Positions 41,995-47,671 of a stretch of 47,671 nt of DNA are shown piece after piece; the stretch's first letter is position 1, and each line of letters starts with the position of its first letter. Location: positions 1 through 47,671 of the forward strand of contig BQJT01000008.1 of NCBI GenBank assembly GCA_021604845.1, in the 5' to 3' direction. The notes beneath the pieces are model-generated. The model was not told where the DNA came from. It made no database searches and saw only the letters and a list, made by a program, of their open reading frames with translations. The position numbers and the translations under genes are program-made. This DNA comes from Cyclobacteriaceae bacterium. Lineage in GTDB: Bacteria > Bacteroidota > Bacteroidia > Cytophagales > Cyclobacteriaceae.

Positions 41995-42546
41995 TTACAA
42001 ACACTTTTGTTTTCTAATTCTTTCAATCTCCATTGATTGTTCAAAATGCCTCCATTCATGGCTAACAATAATGTCAAATGATGTTTCCAACTTATACACA
42101 ATGTTTCTGTTGGCAGGTGATGAAATAATCGTTCCTCTTTCCAATAAGTCTGAACAAGATTGAATTAGTCTTTTCAAATCTGTTTGTTGTTTATCAAATC
42201 TCTCCCAAATGTCTGACTTAATACCACTTTTTGTTGGTTCCCAAACAGGAAAGGTTTTCATCTTTTTTTTTCTATCAGGTTGCACTGCTTTTAAAACAGT
42301 TCGACCAAAAAATGAAACCATAAAGTCGAATTTTGCGATAAAAGGAAGTTTGTACGTACCCTCTCTGACTGCCTTAATTACTGGATAATATGACCCGTTT
42401 ATAACAATTAAATGATCAAGGTTTTGACCAATACTCCATGTATTTTGATTCGGTTTCCAATTTAATAGCTCAATTGTCAACATCCCGAATGATTGTTTAA
42501 AAGCATCGGTTATTTCATCAATTTGATTCATCCATCTTTCTTGCAT
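41995..42546 (-). CDS. DinB-family protein
   Basis: A 183-residue four-helix bundle of the DinB/YfiT group: TDAFKQSFGMLTIELLNWKP, NTWSIGQNLDHLIVINGSYY with the first metal-binding His, and ETSFDIIVSHEWRHFEQSME with the late H-x3-H pair that binds the metal. These proteins are metal-dependent thiol transferases or hydrolases (bacillithiol-type in Firmicutes); in Bacteroidota the function is mostly unknown. The length is right and the metal site seems whole. It sits between copies of the intergenic repeat, with about 117 bases between its start and the core at 42664. Confidence 0.88.
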   Translation of the reverse strand: MQERWMNQIDEITDAFKQSFGMLTIELLNWKPNQNTWSIGQNLDHLIVINGSYYPVIKAVREGTYKLPFIAKFDFMVSFFGRTVLKAVQPDRKKKMKTFPVWEPTKSGIKSDIWERFDKQQTDLKRLIQSCSDLLERGTIISSPANRNIVYKLETSFDIIVSHEWRHFEQSMEIERIRKQKCL

Positions 42547-42663
42547 ATTTCTTAACTATCAATTGTTCTTGTGGTTCGTTTCGCAGCCTGGCGTGAAAGG
42601 GTCTCTGCTAAGGTGCGTAGGGTGTTACCTTTGCTATTTGCACTAAAGTATTGTCAACTTGCC

Positions 42664-42833
42664 CAGAACGGTCGGAGCTATGAGAGTTGCGTGATTTAAC
42701 ACTTAACTTTACAAGCCTGCCTGCCATGCCTGCGGCAGTTAAACCGGCAGGCAGGTACACACCAAATTGAAAATCCGCGCGGATTTTCAGAAGTTGGCGA
42801 GAACAGACAATTACCTATAGCCAATGTTGTGGG
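42664..42833 (-). repeat. Intergenic attC-like repeat, copy 2
   Basis: Positions 42700-42833 (134 bases) are homologous to copy 1. CCTGCCTGCC (42716-42725) pairs with GGCAGGCAGG (42746-42755), and GAAAATCCGCGCGGATTTTC (42769-42788) is a perfect 20-base palindrome. On the minus strand the end GCCCACAAC (near 42834) can pair with GTTCTGGGC (42661-42669) as a 9-base outer stem with one mismatch, giving a long imperfect hairpin. It separates the VOC and DinB genes. Confidence 0.78.
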
Positions 42834-42844
42834 CTGGCTTTTCA

Positions 42845-43267
42845 TTATTCGCTTTCAGACCAAGGGTCGTATGAACCAAAGTTCCATATATATTCTTCAA
42901 TATCCTTGCATGTATAGCCTCGTCCACCGTATTCTTCATCCTTAATTTCCATTAGAATTTTTGCTCCCGCTGCAACGGCTTTTTCATAATGTTCATCAAT
43001 TTTCTCGACTATAATATAAGGTGTTTGAGTGTTATTTCCGCTGAGGCTTTCGGGCGTTTTTACCAGTTTTCCATATTCGTTTTCATTTTCAGAACTTAGC
43101 ATAATCATCGAATTACCAAATGTCAATTGTGCGTGCGCAATGGTATTATTCTCTCCTTCGACTATGAGGTGTTTTTCAAATCCGAATGCGTTACAAAGCC
43201 AGTCAATTGCCGTTCGGGCATTTTTGTACCGCATTGTAGGGATAATGCATGCTTTATTTGCTTTCAT
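42845..43267 (-). CDS. VOC/glyoxalase-family protein
   Basis: A 140-residue protein. CIIPTMRYKNARTAIDWLCN, AFGFEKHLIVEGENNTIAHA, QLTFGNSMIMLSSENENEYG and the second half IIVEKIDEHYEKAVAAGAKI, EIKDEEYGGRGYTCKDIEEY have the two beta-alpha-beta3 units of the VOC superfamily; IWNFGSYDP is the usual end. It is of the type related to bleomycin resistance proteins and PhnB-like proteins. It is a single gene in a row of unrelated ones. A metal site is possible (His in AHAQL, Glu at the end of DIEEYIW), but the activity is not known. Confidence 0.9.
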   Translation of the reverse strand: MKANKACIIPTMRYKNARTAIDWLCNAFGFEKHLIVEGENNTIAHAQLTFGNSMIMLSSENENEYGKLVKTPESLSGNNTQTPYIIVEKIDEHYEKAVAAGAKILMEIKDEEYGGRGYTCKDIEEYIWNFGSYDPWSESE

Positions 43268-43399
43268 GTTTTTTCGAATTTTTTATTTTTTTCAAAATTA
43301 TCTCCTTTTTGATTCATCAATCGGTAACCCTGGCCAGAATTTCGCTGAGTTACCAAAATACTTGCTAAACCTAATTGCTGCAGATCGTCCTTTTAGCCA

Positions 43400-43894
43400 T
43401 CAGGGTTGTACACTGGCTTTTCTCAATTCAAAAACGAAACAAGGAATTCCGTTGAAGTCTCTCTCCTCTATAAATTCAAAGCCAAGTCTTCTGTAAAATC
43501 TATGAGCTTTGAGATTTGTTTTCAGTGGATCAATAAGTATTCCGGTCACATCTGGTTGTTTAAAACATTTATCAATTGCAAGTTTCATCATTTGTGTTCC
43601 ATAGCCTTTGTTTAGTTCTGTTTCTTCACCAATCCAAATATCAATCGCTCTTTTATTTTGTTCTACCTTTCCCCAATAGTTGGATTCTTCTTTAGCAGGA
43701 TCAATTATCTGGATAAATCCGATGGCTTTATTATTTAATTCAGCCACAAGTTGCTCTCGCCATTCAGGATGGTAATTCAATTCAACTTCCCAATTCCAGT
43801 CACTATCGGGGTCACAATCAATAACATGCTGTTTGGTGTCCCAATACTTGGGTAATTCCAGATCATCTATGGTTGCTTGCCTTAATTTTATCAT
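43400..43894 (-). CDS. GNAT acetyltransferase, AAC(6')-like
   Basis: A 164-residue acetyltransferase: MIKLRQATIDDLELPKYWDT, DCDPDSDWNWEVELNYHPEW, FIQIIDPAKEESNYWGKVEQ, IDIWIGEETELNKGYGTQMM with the acetyl-CoA loop ETELNKGYGTQMM, and DPLKTNLKAHRFYRRLGFEF. The pattern is that of aminoglycoside 6'-N-acetyltransferase-like proteins (acetyltransf_8 group), with IGEETELNKGYGT conserved. Whether it acts on aminoglycosides is not known; such chromosomal forms often do not give resistance. It is a lone gene. The start at 43894 is followed upstream by 156 bases of non-coding DNA without a clear core motif. Confidence 0.9.
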   Translation of the reverse strand: MIKLRQATIDDLELPKYWDTKQHVIDCDPDSDWNWEVELNYHPEWREQLVAELNNKAIGFIQIIDPAKEESNYWGKVEQNKRAIDIWIGEETELNKGYGTQMMKLAIDKCFKQPDVTGILIDPLKTNLKAHRFYRRLGFEFIEERDFNGIPCFVFELRKASVQP

Positions 43895-44050
43895 GTGGAT
43901 GAATCCTTACATTACATAATTTCATTCGGACCCAGTAGAGCGTTCGTAGGAATTATCTTAAACTCTGAAAAACCTCGGGTAAATATCAAAAAATTTCCAT
44001 CTGCACTGTGGGGTTTAGGGCTCACGGCCGTTCCCTAGATTGTAAATAGA

Positions 44051-46630
44051 TTATTTTTTAACACACCTGAAACCAATAGTTGAAGCTCTATCAATTGACG
44101 GATCCATTAAAAGGTATTTTGTATGCCAGTCAGCTGCCTGCTTTCCTCCCGGATAATAATCTGATGGAAAATACCAGGGGGAACTCCATGGACTCCAATC
44201 TTCACAACCACCTCGAAGCATTACAAATCTGTTATGCCCATCATCCCGTTCGCTTTCCGTCCACTCAAAAACCTTGTTTCGTTTAAAATCATTGCCATAT
44301 TCTTGTGCAGCATATTGCCATTCCCATTCGGTTGGCAACCTGCCGCCAGCCCATTTAGCATATTCCCTGGCATCTTCCAGCGAAACATTCACCACAGGTT
44401 TGTCCAATAAACTATCCGGACATTCATTATCATTCCAATGCCTTAAAAAGTTTTGTTTATGGAGAGGTTTGAAGTTTGTCTGCGAAAGAAATTCTTTAAA
44501 CTGAGCATTTGTAACTACATCCTTTTCAATGCTCAAGTTTTCAAGTGAAATATGGATTTTATGCTCTACTTTCGACAAATGTCGCCCCTTTAAAAAGTCA
44601 TTCCACCAATCCTTTTTATCTGTATCCCGGTCAGGATAGCAACCTGTTTCTCTGCCCCTGTGAGCAACAATAAATTGATAATCTCCCGCTTTAATATTCA
44701 ATACTCCTTCCATTACATCCAGATATTTTGTCAGCAAAGGTGGCCTATAAGGATATACAACCGACTTAGCCTTTGCATATTCATCAAGTGCTTTCACATC
44801 CCGATTTGATTCATTTCTGTTTTTTTGAAGAAGTTTTTGAACATCCTCTTCTTTTTCTGGATTTTTTACCGTCAAAAAGCATAAAAACTCTTCTGCAGGC
44901 AGATCAATATAAACCTCCCCATTTTCCACTTCAAACTTCAGCTCCATACCTTTCCAAATATCATAAATTGTTTCATCTGGCTCTGCAAAGCTTAACTTCA
45001 TCCTAGCCTCTTCTTTATCAGGGTTTATCAAGTTCCAGAGGATGTAGTCTTCATTTTCCCATCTGGAAACAAATATATCTTCTTTCCCTGTGGGGATATA
45101 AGGTTTCCAGTCATCACTAAGATAAACGTCTCCCACAGTTCTATATATGGCATTCATCTTTCTCAATACAGCCTTATCCTTTTGTGACCAGGGGTTCCAG
45201 GAGCCAAACACATTTTCCCATACCTGGATACCCGAACCATTTATCCATGCTGCCTGGAGTTCTCTTCTATGACTCTGAGCCCATCTGTTAATTTGAAACT
45301 GCATGTGTCTGGGCTCAATCCATTTCATACCCAGTATCCCTATGTTCTCATAAGGTTTTACAAAACTGATTTGCGCCCAGGAACCGTTACAAGCCTGTTT
45401 TCCGGTTATATCAAAATAGATAGGAGCAAGTTCAGGAATAATGGCCACACCTTTTCTTTTTGAATCCAGTTCATTTCTGAGTATTAAAGCGCCTTCCGAT
45501 TTGGTATCCATAAACACCCCATCAACTCCTATTTTTTCAACTATTTCAGCCAGCATATACTCATCTGAATGGGATTCTCTTTTGGTCATTTCATCCCAGG
45601 GGGTATAGGATATAAAAACCTTTACACCATTGTCATGAAATTTATCAATGGCATTTTTTACTCCCTCTAGTCCTCCCGGCATCATGCTAAAGACATCAAA
45701 CTGGTTTCGCTTATCTACTCCCAAATGTGGATATGAATGCCATAAAAGTACTGAATTAAATCCTCCGAATTCTTCATTTGCCTGAGCACAGAACTTATCC
45801 ACGGTATAAACTCCATTTTTACTGTCATAAAAATCCATATCCCAGATAAAGGCAAATCCCATAATGAAGTTTGAGTGCATCCATGCCAAATCATCCCTAG
45901 CATAAATTTGATCATCAAAGGCGTAATTATGGGGTTTCTTATTGTTTATATTAGGTGCTCTGTTCTCATTTTCAGCCATGTTAATTTTTAGGTTTTTAAG
46001 AAAACAATGCTCAACAGAATTTTCTTTTTTTCTATTGATCGTGATTCTTGGAGATATCCAAAAACTATCCGCATCAAAATACGGCACTGTCAAAGTTTTT
46101 GAAAAAGACTGCCATCCTTCCTCATTGCTTAATGAAAGGCTATCAATCAAATGATCGTACTTGTACTTTATACCTTTGTCTCTACCGTGAAGAGTGTATT
46201 CATAGGTGATATACAATTGACTTCCTCCTTTTAACCATTGAGATTGTCCCGACAGCGTAATGTTCTCATTGGGCATGAGGAATAATGATGCAGCTAGTTC
46301 TCTATTAATTGAAAATCCACTATACTGGTTTTCGTTGTATTTTAGCTCCAAAAAGTAGCAGGTATCACAAGCAATAGAATTCCTGATCGTTTGTTTATGC
46401 TTTTTAAGTTGATTGTACCATTTTTCCCATTCAACCTCATTTTCTACTGGTTTGATATAGGAGATATTATGCTCAAAAAAGTCATGGTATTTCCATTCTG
46501 AATTGATGAGGCCATAATTTATCATTTCATGACCGATACTCACTTGTGATGATTCTTTCGTACAGCCGAATATCAAAACCATTAACAATAGAAGCGTTAC
46601 GGTAAAAACTTGATTTCGACTGGTATTCAT
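44051..46630 (-). CDS. Glycosidase-like TIM barrel fused to SUMF1/FGE-like domain, lipoprotein
   Basis: An 859-residue protein with a lipoprotein signal (Cys23 in VLIFGC). Residues about 30-225 are beta-rich with [18 protein letters not shown] and [17 protein letters not shown]-like parts. Residues about 240-520 look like a glycosidase TIM barrel: [60 protein letters not shown] (probable Asp nucleophile) and [10 protein letters not shown] (probable acid Glu). A beta-sandwich follows. The last 175 residues are an FGE-sulfatase/SUMF1 fold ([50 protein letters not shown]). The two active-site Cys of true FGE are not apparent, so this part is probably a binding or structural C-type-lectin-like module. 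A surface role in glycan breakdown is inferred. Confidence 0.85.
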   Translation of the reverse strand: MNTSRNQVFTVTLLLLMVLIFGCTKESSQVSIGHEMINYGLINSEWKYHDFFEHNISYIKPVENEVEWEKWYNQLKKHKQTIRNSIACDTCYFLELKYNENQYSGFSINRELAASLFLMPNENITLSGQSQWLKGGSQLYITYEYTLHGRDKGIKYKYDHLIDSLSLSNEEGWQSFSKTLTVPYFDADSFWISPRITINRKKENSVEHCFLKNLKINMAENENRAPNINNKKPHNYAFDDQIYARDDLAWMHSNFIMGFAFIWDMDFYDSKNGVYTVDKFCAQANEEFGGFNSVLLWHSYPHLGVDKRNQFDVFSMMPGGLEGVKNAIDKFHDNGVKVFISYTPWDEMTKRESHSDEYMLAEIVEKIGVDGVFMDTKSEGALILRNELDSKRKGVAIIPELAPIYFDITGKQACNGSWAQISFVKPYENIGILGMKWIEPRHMQFQINRWAQSHRRELQAAWINGSGIQVWENVFGSWNPWSQKDKAVLRKMNAIYRTVGDVYLSDDWKPYIPTGKEDIFVSRWENEDYILWNLINPDKEEARMKLSFAEPDETIYDIWKGMELKFEVENGEVYIDLPAEEFLCFLTVKNPEKEEDVQKLLQKNRNESNRDVKALDEYAKAKSVVYPYRPPLLTKYLDVMEGVLNIKAGDYQFIVAHRGRETGCYPDRDTDKKDWWNDFLKGRHLSKVEHKIHISLENLSIEKDVVTNAQFKEFLSQTNFKPLHKQNFLRHWNDNECPDSLLDKPVVNVSLEDAREYAKWAGGRLPTEWEWQYAAQEYGNDFKRNKVFEWTESERDDGHNRFVMLRGGCEDWSPWSSPWYFPSDYYPGGKQAADWHTKYLLMDPSIDRASTIGFRCVKK

Positions 46631-46656
46631 AATTTCTATTTCTATTTTAATTTGTT

Positions 46657-46683
46657 TACAACGGCCAGAGCGAAGGCGCGTTG
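46657..46683 (-). repeat. Intergenic core element with bulged hairpin before the glycosidase fusion gene
   Basis: CAACGGCC (46659-46666) pairs with GGC-G-CGTTG (46675-46683), an 8-bp stem with a single bulged G, as attC sites have extrahelical bases. The block shares 21 of 24 bases with 40841-40864 and lies 26 bases before the start at 46630. Confidence 0.6.
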
Positions 46684-46743
46684 GTGCTGCCCTAACTGCT
46701 TGCTATAAAGTAACGAACCTGCGCCAGTCAATCAATGACTACT

Positions 46744-46974
46744 TTAAATAGATTGCAGAATTTGGGTTGGGAGCGCTGCTCCTACTTTCTTTAATAGGGT
46801 ATCTAAGAGTCCAATTTCGCCCGGTAACTTCTTTATATTATTAGCGCTCAAATGAAGCACTTTCAGATTGGGAATAGAATCTAATGAAACGATCAATTCC
46901 TTGATATCAATATTCTGTTGCCAGATATAAGAGAAGGTTGCTGATTTTTCCAGCAAATGAAAGTGAAAAGTCAA
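46744..46974 (-). pseudogene. Leucine-rich repeat fragment
   Basis: An open frame of 76 codons contains one good leucine-rich repeat, IPNLKVLHLSANNIKKLPGE then IGLLDTLLKK, preceded by a half repeat (IKELIVSLDS). A whole LRR protein would need several repeats and a signal or cap. The N-terminus MTFHFHLLEKSATFSYIWQQ has no such look. It is therefore probably the remnant of a larger gene, though expression as a small protein is possible. It is flanked by the bulged-hairpin element on one side and 100 bases of featureless DNA on the other. Confidence 0.5.
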
Positions 46975-47076
46975 TCAACAATCTATCTTTCGCATTTGCT
47001 CTGAATAAAATATCAGGTTTACAGGTCTTACAATTTGTGCCGAGTTGCATAGAGTTGTGGGTAGCGGTTTTTTTGT

Positions 47077-47664
47077 TTAATTTTCAACATAAGTAATGTG
47101 ACCGCAAGTGGTTATCATACAACTTTCGTAATGCAGTCCGCTTGTACAAAAACCAACTTGAAGACCTAGTGCGAGTTGGGGACTTGTTAAATGTTCTTCA
47201 TCAAGCGTCCAGTCACAGTCTGAATAATTGCTTCTTTCGCTATAGGTCAAAAGTGAATAAGCAACAGCACTGCAGATATTGGGTATCCCAGTATTAACTA
47301 AGGTTCCTATCGTAACAACATATCTTTCACCAGGTGCAAGGAGTTTGTTGAATTGGTTTGAGGTCTCCCAGTCACTGACTGTCCGGTTTTTCATAACCCG
47401 AACTCGACCTTGGTTATCAGAAAATAAATGAGGAGGTTCTGTTAATTCCGGCCACAAGATTATTTTAAAATTCACATAATTATCGGAAATCGGATAACTA
47501 AATTCTGACGGTAAATCTATTTGAAGTTGAATCGGAATTGTATTGTCGTTGGTAATGGTATTCGTGACATGTACTATAAAATATTCCGATCCAAGCGAAT
47601 CTGTAAGTGCCGTCCCACGCGTTGGTGTGGTTTCAATCTTTAGCCCGGTTCTTGATTTGGGCAT
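47077..47664 (-). CDS. Protein of unknown function, possibly 5' truncated by the window edge
   Basis: An open frame of 195 residues from an ATG at 47664, which is only seven bases from the window edge; the frame is open to the edge, so the true start may lie outside. SEYFIVHVTNTITNDNTIPI, QLQIDLPSEFSYPISDNYVN, LAPGERYVVTIGTLVNTGIP and NICSAVAYSLLTYSERSNYS suggest one Ig-like beta-sandwich (CARDB/DUF11-like) followed by a Cys-rich end (DCDWTLDEEHL, GLQVGFCTSGLHYESCMITT). I do not recognise a family. The repeated Cys residues suggest disulfides and so an extracytoplasmic place. Confidence 0.55.
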   Translation of the reverse strand: MPKSRTGLKIETTPTRGTALTDSLGSEYFIVHVTNTITNDNTIPIQLQIDLPSEFSYPISDNYVNFKIILWPELTEPPHLFSDNQGRVRVMKNRTVSDWETSNQFNKLLAPGERYVVTIGTLVNTGIPNICSAVAYSLLTYSERSNYSDCDWTLDEEHLTSPQLALGLQVGFCTSGLHYESCMITTCGHITYVEN

Positions 47665-47671
47665 CTGGTTT

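Noticed and set aside
41337-42833. Insertion sequence ends
   Set aside because: No transposase frame lies between the copies, they are in direct order and no target-site duplication was recognised.
43029-43496. Plus-strand open frame of 155 codons
   Set aside because: It runs antisense over the VOC and GNAT genes and has no recognisable domain or start context.
44051-44570. Formylglycine-generating enzyme that would activate the sulfatase
   Set aside because: The SUMF1-like domain lacks the paired active-site cysteines in the expected place and is at the end of a surface lipoprotein, away from nascent sulfatase.

Overview
The window (about 47.7 kb, moderate GC) comes from a Bacteroidota chromosome, most likely order Cytophagales. 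The markers are a TonB-dependent receptor followed directly by a DUF4249 lipoprotein, AraC regulators with a seven-helix membrane sensor, a large FtsX/MacB-type permease, PepSY membrane proteins, lipoproteins with short lipoboxes, and promoters with TAnnTTTG -7 boxes. No rRNA, tRNA, CRISPR array, transposase or integrase gene was found.

Left third (1-22.9 kb), both strands: the C-terminus of a TonB receptor with its DUF4249 partner; a frameshifted four-helix-bundle gene between two complementary heptad repeat tracts; a sulfatase and a malectin-like lipoprotein; a PepSY pair; two divergent nucleoside phosphorylases (deoD and a uridine-phosphorylase-like gene); a two-gene polysaccharide-lyase unit (beta-helix protein plus heparinase II/III protein); an FtsX permease behind an inverted-repeat operator; a HEAT-repeat protein; an AraC membrane sensor; a CPBP protease; and single genes for an EthD-like lipoprotein, a thioesterase, an acyltransferase and an ankyrin lipoprotein. 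The block ends with an 870-residue fusion of AraC DNA-binding domain, class III nucleotide cyclase, membrane helix and TPR repeats. The sulfatase, malectin and lyase genes suggest breakdown of a sulfated, uronic-acid-containing glycan.

Middle (22.9-30.5 kb): small solitary genes on the minus strand (DUF1801, DUF6265-SnoaL, AraC, SnoaL, methyltransferase, cupin), then a compact redox-looking cluster: a MarR regulator with a four-cysteine tail, a DUF2024 protein with CxxCH, an exported protein of unknown function and a CxxC mini-thioredoxin. Copies of one palindrome, TTAGGAATCCTAA, lie before each transcription unit, so the cluster looks like a self-contained MarR regulon. I consider it the best candidate for an undescribed system. 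A divergent ECF sigma factor with a membrane partner follows.

Right half (30.5-47.7 kb): every gene is on the minus strand. Most are small single-domain enzymes without operon logic (AlkD, YdeI-like, methyltransferase, frameshifted GNAT, NmrA-like, class C hydrolase, DUF2200, SRPBCC, DinB, VOC, GNAT). The exceptions are a mannitol dehydrogenase/NCS1 transporter pair and a glycosidase-like/SUMF1 fusion. Several genes start 15-40 bases after a CGTTG-type core motif, preceded by palindromic intergenic DNA, including two 135-base homologous copies. This layout resembles an integron cassette array with diverged attC-like sites, but no integrase lies in the window.
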